A stretch of DNA of 64,000 nt from Colletes latitarsis. Lineage: Eukaryota > Arthropoda > Insecta > Hymenoptera > Colletidae. The notes under the pieces were generated by a model. It was given only the letters and a program-made list of their open reading frames with translations. It searched no databases and was not told where the DNA came from. Made by a program: the position numbers and the translations under genes. Below, piece by piece: positions 1-13,100 of the stretch (position 1 is the first letter of the stretch; each line of letters begins with the position of its first letter). The stretch is taken from positions 10,044,001 through 10,108,000 of the forward strand of contig NC_135141.1 in the NCBI RefSeq assembly GCF_051014445.1, in the 5' to 3' direction.

Positions 1-3000
1 CCAGATCATTGCAAATACCAGACCTAACTCGGACCTAACCGGTGTTATCCTCTAAAATATTGATCGAAAGCAGGTTTAATTGACTGTTTCAGTGTAGTAC
101 CACATTACTACGTTATCCACACCAGAAAAAACCCCAGGACCGGGCCAAGAAGTATGCGAAAAATGCGAAAGTATGAGCCAGATGAGTGCAAATCCGACAC
201 CTAATTCAGACCTAAGCGGTTGTATCCTCTAAAATATTGATCGACTCCAGGTTTAATTGACTGCTTCAGTGTGGAACCACATTAGTACGTTATCCAAACC
301 AAAAGAAGCCCTGGATCTGGCCAACAAGTATGCGAAGAATGCGATATGATGAGCCAGATCATTGCAAATACCAGACCTAAGACAAACCTAACCGGTGTTA
401 TCCTCTAATATATTGATCGTATCCAGGTTTGATTGACTGTTTCAGTGTGGTACCACATTACTACGTGATCCAAACCAGACAAAGCCCAGGAATTGTCCAA
501 CAAGTATGCGAATAATGCGAAAGTATGAGCCAGATGATTGCACATACCAGACCTAGCACAAACCTAACCGGGGTTATCCTCTAAAATATTGATCGAATCC
601 AGGTTTAATTGACTGTTTCAGTGTGGAACCACATTACTACGATATCCAAAGCATAAAAAACCCAGGATCTGGCAAGCAAGTATGCGAAAAATGCTGAAGT
701 AAGAGCCAGATGATGGCAAATACCAGACCTAACACACACCTAACCGCTGTTATCCCCTAAAATATTGGTCGAATCCAGGTTTAATTGACTGTTTCAGTGT
801 GGAACCACATTACTACGATATCCAAAGCAGAAAAAACCCAGGATCTGGCAAGCAAGTATGCGAAAAATGCGGAAGTAAGAGCCAGAAAATGGCAAATACC
901 AGACCTAACACAAACCTAACCGGTGTTATCCTCTAAAATATTGATGGAATCCAGGATTAATTGACTGTTTCAGTGTGAAACCACATTACTACGTTATCCA
1001 CACAAGAAAAAAACCCCACGAACTCGCCAAGAAGTATGCGAAAAATGCGAATGTATGAGCCAGATGAGTGCAAATCCGAGACCTAACTCAGACCTAACCG
1101 GTGTTATCCTCTAATATATTGATCGTATCCAGGTTTAATTGACTGTTTCAGTGTGGAACCACACTACTACGATATCCAAAGCAGAAAAAACCCAGGATCT
1201 GGCAAGCAAGTATGCGAAAAATGCGGAAGTAAGAGCCAGAAAATGGCAAATACCAGACCTAGCACAAACCTAACCGGTGTTATCCTCTAAAATATTGATC
1301 GAATCCAGGCTTAATTGACTGTTTCAGTGTGGTACAACATTAGTACGTGATCCAAACCAGAAAAAGCCCAGGGTCTGGCCAACAAGTATGCGAAGAATGT
1401 GACATGATGAGCCAGATCATTGCAAATACCAGACCTAATACAAACCTAACCGGTGTTATCCTCTAAAATATTGATCGAAAGCAGGTTTAATTGACTGTTT
1501 CAGTGTAGTACCACATTACTACGTTATCCACACCAGAAAAAAACCCCAGGACCGGGCCAAAAAGTATGCAAAAAATGCGAAAGTATGAGCCAGATGAGTG
1601 CAAATCCGACACCTAATTCAGACCTAAGCGGTTGTATCCTCTAAAATATTGATCGACTCCAGGTTTAATTGACTGCTTCAATGTGGAACCACATTAGTAA
1701 GTTATCCAAACCAAAAGAAGCCCTGGATCTGGCCAACAAGTATGCGCAGAATGCGATATGATGAGCCAGATCATTGCAAATACCATACCTAACACAAAGC
1801 TAACCGGTGTTATCCTCTAAAATATTGATCGAAAGCAGGTTTAATTGACTGTTTCAGTGTAGTACCACATTACTACGTTATCCACACCAGAAAAAAACCC
1901 CAGGACCTGGCCAAGAAGTATGCGAAAAATGCGAAAGTATGAGCCAGATGAGTGCAAATCCGACACCTAATTCAGACCTAAGCGGTTGTATCCTCTAAAA
2001 TATTGATCCACTCCAGGTTTAATTGACTGCTTCAGTGTGGAACCACATTAGTACGTTATCCAAACCAAAAGAAGCACTGGATCTGGCCAACAAGTATGCG
2101 AACAATGCGATATGATGAGCCAGATCATTGCAAATACCGGACCTAACACAAACCTAACCGGTGTTATCCTCTAATATATTGATCGTATCCAGGTTTCATT
2201 GACTGTTTCAGTGTGGTACCACATTACTACGTGATCTAAACCAGAAAAAGCCCAGGATCTGTCCAACAACTATGCGAAAAATGCGAAAGTATGAGCCAGA
2301 TGATTGCACATACCAGACCTAGCACAAACCTAACCGGTGTTATCCTCTAAAATATTGATGGAAAGCAGGTTTAATTGACTGTTTCAGTGTGATACCACAT
2401 TACTACGATATCCAAAGCAGAAAAAGCCTAGGATCTGGCAAGCAAGTATGCGAAAAATGCGGAAGTATGAGCCAGATGAGTGCAAATCCGAGACCTAACT
2501 CAGACCTAACCGGTGTTATCCTCTAATATATTGATCGTATCCAGGTTTAATTGCCTGTTTCAGTGTGGAACCACATTACTACGATATCCAAAGCAGAAAA
2601 AACCCAGGATCTGGCAAGCAAGCATGCGAAAAATATGGAAGTAAGAGCCAGAAAATGGCAAATACCTGACCTAGCACAAACATAACCGGTGTTATCCTCT
2701 AAAATATTGACCGAATCCAGGATTAATTGACTGTTTCAGAGTGAAACCACATTACTACGATATCCAAAGCAGAAAAAACCCAGGATCTGGCAAGCAAGTA
2801 TGCGAAAAATGCTGAAGTAGGAGCCAGATGGTGGCAAATACCAGATCTAACACAAACCTAACCGCTGTTATCCCCTAAAATATTGCTCGAATCCAGGTTT
2901 AATTGACTGTTTCAGTGTGGTACCACGTTACTACGTGATCCAAACCAGAAAGAGTCCAGGATCTGTCCAACAAGTATGCGAAATATGCGGAAGTAACAGC

Positions 3001-6000
3001 CAGATCATTGCAAATACCAGACCTAACTCGGACCTAACCGGTGTTATCCTCTAAACTATTGATCGAAAGCAGGTTTAATTGACTGTTTCAGTGTAGTACC
3101 ACATTACTACGTTATCCACACCAGAAAAAAACCCCAGGGCCGGGCCAAGAAGTATGCGAAAAATGCGAAAGTATGAGCCAGATGAGTGCAAATCCGACAC
3201 CTAATTCAGACCTAAGCGGTTGTATCCTCTAAAATATTGATCGACTCCAGGTTTAATTGACTGCTTCAGTGTGGAACCACATTAGTACGTTATCCAAACC
3301 AAAAGAAGCCCTGGATCTGGCCAACACGTATGCGAAGAATGCGAAAGTATGAGCCAGATCATAGCAAATACCAGACCTAACACAAACCTAACCTGTGTCA
3401 TCCTCTAATATATTGATCGTATCCAGGTTTGATTGACTGTTTCAGTGTGGTACCACATTACTACGTGACCCAAACCAGAAAAAGCCCAGGATCTGTCCAT
3501 CAACTATGCGAAAAATGCGAAAGTATGAGCCAGATGATTGCACATACCAGACCTAGCACAAACCTAACCGGTGTTATCCTCTAAAATATTGATCGAAAGC
3601 AGGTTTAATTGACAGTTTCAGTGTGGTACCACATTACTACGTGATCCAAACCAGAAAAAGCCCAGGGTCTGGCCAACAAGTATGCGAAGAATGCGATATG
3701 ATGAGCCAGATCATTGCAAATACCATACCTAACACAAAGCTAACCGGTGTTATCCTCTAAAATATTGATTGAAAGCAGGTTTAATTGACTGTTTCAGTGT
3801 GATACCACATTACTACGATATACAAAGCAGAAAAAACCTAGGATCTGGCAAGCAAGTATGCGAAAAATGCGGAAGTAAGAGCCAGATGATGGCAAATACC
3901 AGACCTAACACACACCTAACCGCTGTTATCCCCTAAAATATTGGTCGAATCCAGGTTTAATTGACTGTTTCAGTGTGGAACCACATTACTACGATATCCA
4001 AAGCAGAAAAAACCTAGGATCTGGCAAGCAAGTATGCGAAAAATGCGGAAGTAAGAGCCAGAAAATGGCAAATACCAGACCTAGCACAAACCTAACCGCT
4101 GTTATCCCCTAAAATATTGGTCGAATCCAGGTTTAATTGACTGTTTCAGTGTGGAACCACATTACTACGATATCCAAAGCAGAAAAAACCTAGGATCTGG
4201 CAAGCAAGTATGCGAAAAATGTGGAAGTAAGAGCCAGAAAATGGCAAATACCAGACCTAACACAAACCTAACCGGTGTTATCCTCTAATAGATTGATCGT
4301 ATCCAGGTTTGATTGACTGTTTCAGTGTGATACCACATTACTACGTGACCCAAACCAGAAAGAGCCCAGGATCTGTCCAACAAGTATGCGAAAAATGCGA
4401 AAGTATGAGCCAGACGTGGGCAATTCCCAGGCCTAACTCGGACCTAAACGGTGTTATCCTCTAAAATATTGATCGAAAGCAGGTTTAATTGACAGTTTCA
4501 GTGTGGTACCACATTACTACGTGATCCAAACCAGAAAAAGCCCAGGGTCTGGCCAACAAGTATGCGAAGAATGCGATATGATGAGCCAGATCATTGCAAA
4601 TACCAGACCTAACACAAAGCTAACCGGTGTTATCCTCTAAAATATTGATCGAAAGCAGGTTTAATTGACTGTTTCAGTGTAGTACCACATTACTACGTTA
4701 TCCACACCAGAAAAAAACGCCAGGACCGGGCCAAGAATATGCGAAAAATGCGAAAGTATGAGCCAGATGAGTGCAAATCCGACACCTAATTCAGACCTAA
4801 GCGGTTGTATCCTCTAAAATATTGATCGACTCCAGGTTTAATTGACTGCTACAATGTGGAACCACATTAGTACGTTATCCAAACCAAATGAAGCCCTGGA
4901 TCTGGCAAACAAGTATGCGAAGAATGCGATATGATGAGCCAGATCATTGCAAATACCGGACCTAGCACAATCCTAACCGGTGCTATCCTCTAAAATATTG
5001 ATCGAATCCAGGTTTAATTGACCGTTCCAGTGTGGAACCACATTACTACGATATCCAAAGCAGAAAAAACCCAGGATCTGGCAAGCAAGTATGCGAAAAA
5101 TGCGGAAGTAAGAGCCAGATCATTGCAAATACCAGACCTAACTCGGACCTAACCGGTGTTATCCTCTAAAATATTGATCGAATCCAGGTTTAATTGACTG
5201 TTTCAGTGTGGTACCACATTACTACGTGATCGAAACCAGAAAAAGCCCAGGGTCTGGCTAACAAGTATGCGAAGAATGCGATATGATGAGCCAGATCATT
5301 GCAAATACCAGGCCTAACACAAAGCTAACCGGTGTTATCCTCTAAAATATTGATCGAAAGCAGGTTTAATTGACTGTTTCAGTGTAGTACCACATTACTA
5401 CGTTATCCACACCAGAAAAAAACCCCAGGACCGGGCCAAGAAGTATGCGAAAAATGCGAAAGTATGAGCCAGATGATTGCACATACCAGACCTCGCACAC
5501 ACCTAACCGCTGTTATCCCCTAAAATATTGGTCGAATCCAGGTTTAATTGACTGTTTCAGTGTGGAACCACATTACTACGATATCCAAAGCAGAAAAAAC
5601 CCAGGATCTGGCAAGCAAGTATGCGAAAAATGCGGAAGTAGGAGCCAGATGATGGCAAATACCAGAGCTAACACGAACCTAACCGCTGTTATCCCCTAAA
5701 ATATTGGTCGAATCCAGGTTTAATTGACTGTTTCAGTGTGGTACCACATTACTAAGTGATCCAAACCGGAAAGAGCCCAGGATATGGACAACAAGTATGC
5801 GAAAAATGCGAAAGTATGAGCCAGACGTGGGCAATTCCCAGACCTAATTCGGACCTAACCGGTGTTATCCTCTAAAATATTGATCGAAAGCAGGTTTAAT
5901 TGACTGTTTCAGTGTGGTACCACATTACTACGTGATCCAAACCAGAAAAAGCCCAGGGTCTGGCTAACAAGTATGCGAAGAATGCGATATGATGAGCCAG

Positions 6001-9000
6001 ATCATTGCAAATACCAGGCCTAACACAAAGCTAGCCGGTGTTATCCTCTAAAATATTGATCGAAAGCAGGTTTAATTAACTGTTTTAGTGTGGAACCACA
6101 TTACTACGTGATCCAAAGCAGAAAAACCCAGGATCTGGCAAGCAAGTATGCGAAAAATGCGGAAGTATGAGCCAGACGTGGGCAATTCCCAGGCCTAACT
6201 CGGACCTAACCTGTGTTATCCTCCAATATATTGATCGAATGTAGGTTTAATTGACTGTTTCATTGTGGTACCACATTACTACGTGATCCAAACCAGAAAA
6301 AGCCCAGGGTCTGGCCAACAAGTATGCGAAGAATGCGATATGATGAGCCAGATCATTGCAAATACCAGACCTAACACAAAGCTAACCGGTGTTATCCTCT
6401 TGAATATTCGTCGAAAGCAGGTTTAATTGACTGTTTCAGTGTAGTACCACATTACTACGTTATCCACACCGGAAAGAAACCCCAGGACCGGGCCAAGAAG
6501 TATGCGAAAAATGCGAAAGTATGAGCCAGATGAGTGCAAATCCGACACCTAATTCAGACCTAAGCGGTTGTATCCTCTAAAATATTGATCGACTCCAGGT
6601 TTAATTGACTGCTCTAGTGTGGAACCACAGTAGTACGTTATCCAAACCAATAGAAGCCCTGGATCTGACCAACAAGTATGCGAAGAATGCGATATGATGA
6701 GGCAGATCATTGCAAATACCGGACCTAGCACACACCTAACCGCTGTTATCCCCTAAAATATTGGTCGAATCCAGGTTTAATTGACTGTTTCAGTGTGGTA
6801 CCACATTACTACGTGATCCAAACCAGAAAAAGCCCAGGCTCTGGACAACAAGTATGCGAAAATGCGAAAGTATGAGCCAGACGAGGGCAATTCCCAGACC
6901 TGTCTCGGACCTAACCGGTGTTATCCTCTAAAATATTGTTCGAAAGCAGGTTTAATTGACTGTTTCAGTGTGGTACCTCATTACTACGTGATCCAAAACA
7001 GAAATAATCCCTGGTTCTGGCCAACAAGTATGCGAAAAATGCAAAAGTATGAGTCAGACGTGGGCAATTCCCAGGCCTAACTCGGACCTAACCGGTGTTA
7101 TCCTCTAAAATATTGATCGAAAGCAGGTTTGATTGACTGTTTCAGTGTGGTACCTCATTACTACGTGATCCAAAACAGAAATAATCCCTGGTTCTGGCCA
7201 ACAAGTATGCGAAAAATGCATAAGTATGAGTCAGACATGGGCAATTCCCAGGCCTAACTCGGACCTAACCGCTGTTATCCCCTATAATATTGGTCGAATC
7301 CAGGTTTAATTGACTATTTCAGTGTGGTACCACATTACTACGATATCCAAACTAGAAAAAGCCCAGGATCTGTCCAACAACAATGTGAAAAATGCGAAAG
7401 TATGAGCCAGATGATTGCACATACCAGACCTAGCACAAACCTAACCGGTGTTATCCTCTAAAATATTGGTCGAATCCAGTTTAATTGACTGTTTCAGTGT
7501 GGAACCACATTACTACGATATCCAAAGCAGAAAAAACCCAGGATCTGGCAAGCAAGTATGCGAAAAATGCGGAAGTAAGAGCCAGATGATGGCAAATACC
7601 AGACCTAACACACACCTAACCGCTGTCATCCCCTAAAATATTGCTCGAATCCAGGTTTAATTAACTGTTTCAGTGTGGAACCACATTACTACGATATCCA
7701 AAGCAGAAGTAGCCCAGGATCTGGCCAACTAGTATGCGAAAACTGCGAAAGTATGAGCCAGATGGGTGCAAATCCCAGACCAAACCCAGACCTAACCGGT
7801 GTTATCCCCCAAAATACAGATCGAATCCAGGTTTAATTGACTGTTTCAGTGTGGAACCACATTACTACGATATCCAAACCAGAAGTAGCCCAGGATCTGG
7901 CCAACTAGTATGCGAAAACTGCGAAAGTATGAGCCAGATGGGTGCAAATCCCAGACCAAACCCAGACCTAACCGGTGTTATCCCCCAAAATACAGATGGA
8001 ATCCAGGGTTAATTGACTGTTTCAGTGTGGAACCACATTACTACGATATCCACACCAGAAAAAGTCCTAGATCTGGCCAACAAGTATGCGAAGAATGCGA
8101 TATGATGAGCCAGATCATTGCAAATACCAGACCTAACACAAACCTAACCGGTGCTATCCTCTAATATATTGATCGTATCCAGGTTTGATTGGCTGTTTGA
8201 GTGTGGTAGCACATTACTACGTTATCCACACCAGAAGAAAACCCCAGGAACTGGCCAAAAAGTATGGGAAAAATGCGAAAGTATGAGCCAGATGAATGCA
8301 AATCCGAGACCTAACTCAGACCTAACCGGAGTTATCCTCTAAAATATTGATCGAAAGCAGGTTTAATTGACTGTTTCAGTGTGGTACCACATTACTACGT
8401 GATCCAAACCAGAAAAGGCCCAGGGTCTGGCCGACAAGTATGAGAAGAATGCGATATGATGAGCCAGATCATTGCAAATCCAAGACCTAACTCAGACCTA
8501 ATCGGTGGTATCCTCTATAATATTCATCGAATCCAGGTTTAATTGACTGTTTCAGTGTGGAACCACATTACTACGATATCCAAAGCAGAAAAAACCCAGG
8601 ATCTGGCAAGCAAGTATGCGAAAAATGCGGAAGTAGGAGCCAGATGATGGCAAATACCAGACCTAACACACACCTAACCGCTGTTATCCCCTAAAATATT
8701 GATCGAAAGCAGGTTTAATTGACTGTTTCAGTGTGGTACCACATTACTACGTGAACCAAACCAGAAAAAGCCCAGGATCTGGACAACAAGTTTGCGAAAA
8801 TGCGCAAGTATGTGCCAGACGAGGGCAATTCCCAGACCTAACACAAACCTAACCGCTGTTATCCCCTAAAATATTGATCGAACGCAGGTTAAATTGACTG
8901 TTTCAGTGTGGTACCACATTACTACGTTAACCAAACCAGAAAAAAACCCAGGACCTGTCCAACAGGTATGCGAAAATTGCGAAAGTATGAGCCAGATGGG

Positions 9001-9059
9001 GGCAAATCCCAGACCAAACACAAACCTATCCGGTGTTATCCCCTAAAATATTGATCGAA

Positions 9060-9640
9060 TCCTGGTTTAGTTGACAGTTTTAGTGTGGTTCCACATTACT
9101 ACGTGATCCAAACCAGAGAAAAACCCAGGATCTGGCCAACAAGTATGCGAAGAATGCGAAAGTATGACCCAGATGAGGGTAAATCCAAGACCTAACTCAG
9201 ACCTAACCGGTGATATCCTCTAAAATATTGGTCGAAAGCAGGTTTAATTGACTGTTTCGGTGTAGTACCACATTACTACGTTATCCCAACCGGAAAAAAC
9301 CCAGGATCTGGCCAACAGGTATGCGAAAAATGCGAAAGTATGAGCCAGATGGGGGCAAATCCCAGACCAAACACAAACCTATCCGGTGTTATCCCCTAAA
9401 ATATTGATCGAATCCACGTTTAGTTGACAATTTTAGTGTGGTTCCACATTACTACGTGATCCAAGCCAGAAAAATACCCAGGATCTGGCGAACAGGTTTG
9501 CGAAAAATGTGAAAGTATGAGACAACTGAGGGCAAATCACAGACGTGACCCAGACGTAACCGGTGGTATCCTGGAATATATTGATCGTATCCAGGTTTAA
9601 TTGACTGCATCAGTGTGGTACCACATTACTACGTGATCCA
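9060..9640 (+). repeat. Multi-monomer block repeated at about 16441-17021
   Basis: About three monomers here carry rare shared variants (CACGTTTAGTTGAC, GAGACAACTGAGGGCAAATC, GGCGAACAGGTTTGCG) that return in the same order at about 16441-17021. The offset is 7,381 bp. Removing the BEL insertion with its target duplication (5,794 bp) leaves 1,587 bp, or nine monomers. The block is therefore a nine-monomer higher-order duplication now split by the LTR element. The limits are approximate. Confidence 0.75.
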
Positions 9641-10137
9641 AACCAGGAAAAGCCCAGGATCTGGAAAACAAGTATGTGAAAATGCGCAAGTATGAGACAG
9701 ACGAGGACAATCCCAGACCTAACTCGGACCTAACCGGTGTTATCCTCTAAAATATTGATCGAAAGCAGGTTTAATTGACTGTTTCAGTGTAGTACCACAT
9801 TACTACGTCATCCACACCAGAAGAAAACCCCAGTATCTGGCCAAGAAGTACGCGAAAAATGCGAAAGTATGAGCCAGATGGGGGCAAATCCCAGACCAAA
9901 CACAAACCTAATCGTTGCTATCCTCTATAATATTGACCGAATCCAGGTTTAATTGACTGTTTCAGTGTGGAACCACATTACTACGATATCCAAACCAGAA
10001 GTAGCCCAGGATCTGGCCAACTAGTATGCGAAAACTGCGAAAGTATGAGCCAGATGGGTGCAAATCCCAGACCAAACCCAGACCTAACCGGTGTTATCCC
10101 CCAAAATAGAGATCGAATCCAGGTTTAATTGACTGTT

Positions 10138-13100
10138 TCAGTGTGGAACCACATTACTACGAGATCCACAACAGAAAAAGCCCGGGATCTGGCCAACAAG
10201 TATGCGAAGAATGCGATATGATGAGCCAGATTGTTTCGGCAAAATTATGGGGTGCTTGGTTTCCCATGACAGTGTTGTATTTTCCAGTCTGCCTCCGACT
10301 CTCAAGACATCTTTGTCATCGAGAAAAGGGTTCAGACTTTTTAATGTTGATTTTGCTGGGATTTTTCGGTGGTTTTTCAAACACCGGTATTCCTTTGCAA
10401 AATGCGTGCGCTGGATGTAGCGGACAATTCTCTCGCTTGCGAGCTGCATCTCAGACGCGTCAACGGTCGTCGCATCATACGACCTTCGCTCACCTTGCAT
10501 CGGTCCCCTCAGTCGGAGACAGTATGCGGTTACGCGAAGTAGCTTATTCCAGGTCGAGAATCGAAATACAAATTCCCATTCTTTCTCCGGAATTGCTACG
10601 TGGGCGTGCACTTTGCGCTTCCCTTCTTCGGTCTCGATGGACGAAGGCGTTTTCGGCCAACAATCTTTCGATTCCGTTAGCCAACTTGGTCCTGAAATCC
10701 ACAGCTTAGATTGAAGGAGTTCCGCAGCTTCCACTCCGCGCGAATTCAGATCCGCGGGTTTGAAGCGGGTGGGAACGTGCCTCCATTCAGCCTTCGGAAG
10801 TAACGTTTGGACCTTTGACACACGGTTGGCGATTAAAATCTTCCATGTGGAGGCGTGCTTTCTCAACCATGCCAATGCGATCGTGGAATCTGTCCAGCAG
10901 ATTATTCTGTCGACCTTCAATGAAAGTGACTTCTCCACGTGCACAATAAGCTCGGCGAGCAGCACAGCCCCGTTCAATTCCAGTACAGGAATTGACTGCG
11001 TTTTAATTGGAGCCACTCGCGTTTTTGCCATTATCAATGTCGAGGAGGTGACATTGCTCATTGTGGTCACTCGTAAGTAAGTGACCGCTGAGTAGGCTGC
11101 GAGCGAAGCGTCACAAAATCCATGAATTTCCACGGAAATTGTGTCGGCTCCATAATTAATCCATCTGGGGATTTTTAGCTTATTTAAGCTGCTCCAATCC
11201 ACGCAAAACGTATTCCACGTATTGAGCGTATTCGCTGAGATTTGATCATCCCACTGGATTTTCTCCAGCCATTGGGATTGCATCAGAATCTTTGCGCGAA
11301 TCACGACTGGTGATAACCAGCCGAGCGGATCGAACAACTTAGCAATCTCCGAAAACAAATTCCGTTTTGTCATCGGCAAGGCAGACGGCTGAAACCGTTG
11401 CAGATTGAAATAAAAATAATCGCCGGACGGTATCCAGCGTAAACCTAATACCTTTAATTCGCTGTCATCGAACAAGGTGAGGTCGACGGCGTGGGAGTGA
11501 GCGCTTTGGGGGATATTTCGCAATAACAATGGCGAATTTCCTGCCCATTTTCGCAGCTTAAACCCACCTCTTTGTAGGAGCTCGCAAACTTGGTTACGAA
11601 TTTTCTCCAACAAAGACGTATCGGGTGCTCCCATAAAAACGTCGTCTACATAAATGTCCTGTTCGAGTATCGGGGCGGCAAGGGGGTACCTGTGCCCGTC
11701 CTGATTTTTTAACTCAAGGAGAGTTCGCATCGACAGGTATGGTGCACACGCCGTACCGTACGTTACGGTATTTAATTCGAACGCATTGAGCTGTTCGTTT
11801 TCGGGTGTGCGCCATAGGATGCATTGAAAACGACGATCCTGCGGGGCGACGAGAATCTGTCGGAACATTTTCTCAATGTCAGCCACCAACACGTATTCAT
11901 ACAGACGCCATCGGGTCAAGACTGACGTGATGTCGTTCTGTAATTTTGGACCTACGTGTAGGATGTCATTTAATGAACGACCGCCGGTAGTTCGGCTTGT
12001 CGCGTTAAATACGACTCTTAATTTAGTCGTTGCACTCTCGGTGCGTATGACCGCTCGATGCGGAATATAGAGTCTGGTCTCGTCAATAGGCTCTATGCGA
12101 GTCATATGACCCAGCTCCTCATATTCCTCGAGAAACGTCGTATATTCTCTTACGAGGGTCTGGTCGGTGTCCAATTTTTTCCTCAACCTCCCAAGGGCGG
12201 AGAGAGCGATTCGATAGGAGTTTCCTAACGCTTCGTCCGGTCTCGGGTAAGAAAAAGGCAATCGGACGACAAACCGTCCTGTCGCATCTCGAGCGACGGT
12301 TTTTTGGAAGTGCGTTTCACACTCCTCCTCCGCCTTGGTGTGTACCGAGGTCGAAGGGAGTTCTTCGACTTCCCAAAACTTGCGAATCGCCGTGTCCAGC
12401 GATTCGAGGACGTTACAGTGCAACGTCCGCAAAGTTTTGTTTTTACTGCCCTTAGCATTTATTGGGCCGGAAAGAATCCAGCCAAATGCAGTTTCTTGGG
12501 CGATTGGACCTGTACTGCTTATTCGACGGAAACCCGGTCGAATAATTTGCGCGTACAGGTCCGCACCGATCAACACTTCAATCGGTTGACCGGAAGCTGG
12601 ATTTGGATCTGCAAGCGGCAGATCCCGCAGCGCGTCGCATTTGAGTGCACCGGCCAAGGGCGAGGCGTAGCTCGTAATTTTGTGTACGATGTACGCTCTC
12701 GTCTCGACTATCGGCGCGGTATCTTGTACCGTTCCCAAATGCATCTGTACGCTGTATTTAATCTGTTGGGTTCGGCCGCCCCCCAAGCCCGTCACTGTGG
12801 CTGGGGATTTCCTCCGCGAGAATTTGAGGTCATTTGTCAAATTCGCGGAGATGAAGGACGACTCGGAACCCTGATCGATCAGTGCGCGCGCGATTCGCGA
12901 CGCACCGTTCTCTCCGTACACGCGCACGCTCGCCGTGGCTAACAACACAGCCTTCGGTACGTCTGCACCGAGCGCGGTACAATGTGACGTACCGGGCTGT
13001 GACGTCGTTGCCTGTGACGTCGTGGTACGAGCTGCTCGTTCGGCAGGTTGCGGCCGGCTCGGTGGAGCCGTATAACGCTTTTTCGGGCGTTTGTCCGACG

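Larger units (their letters stand above)
1..10231 (+). repeat. Satellite array, segment I (about 176-bp monomer)
   Basis: Head-to-tail monomers of about 176 bp (about 58 units). Recognisable landmarks in each unit are GATCGAATCCAGG, GACTGTTTCAGTGTGG, CATTACTACGTGATCC, ATCTGGCCAACAAGTATGCG and CAGACCTAACACAAACCTAA. Typical variants of this segment are GATCGAAAGCAGG, GTGTAGTACC and GACCGGGCCAAGAAG. One diagnostic variant (CCGACACCTAATT) occurs near 194, 1606, 1960, 3194, 4779 and 6542, that is at spacings of about 8, 2, 7, 9 and 10 monomers, so there is no single fixed higher-order period. No gene is seen. Short open frames arise because the monomer carries two ATGs (ATGCGAAAAATGCG) and 176 is not a multiple of three. 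Confidence 0.97.

Noticed and set aside
5445..8342. Short open frames of 60-95 codons in the satellite (many starting MRKMRKYEPD), also throughout the rest of the array on both strands.
   Set aside because: They follow the monomer's sequence in shifting frames, differ between adjacent units through frame changes rather than synonymous change, and have no recognisable domain. A 176-bp unit cannot keep one reading frame.
1..10231. CRISPR-like array.
   Set aside because: The repeats are contiguous diverging monomers of about 176 bp without spacers, and the retroelements are eukaryotic.
10232..10300. A possible short 3' LTR at the left end of the BEL element.
   Set aside because: The sequence encodes integrase N-terminal residues (HPIILPK), continuous with the pol frame, and does not match the right-hand LTR, which would read TGGAGGTCGTAAAG at this edge.
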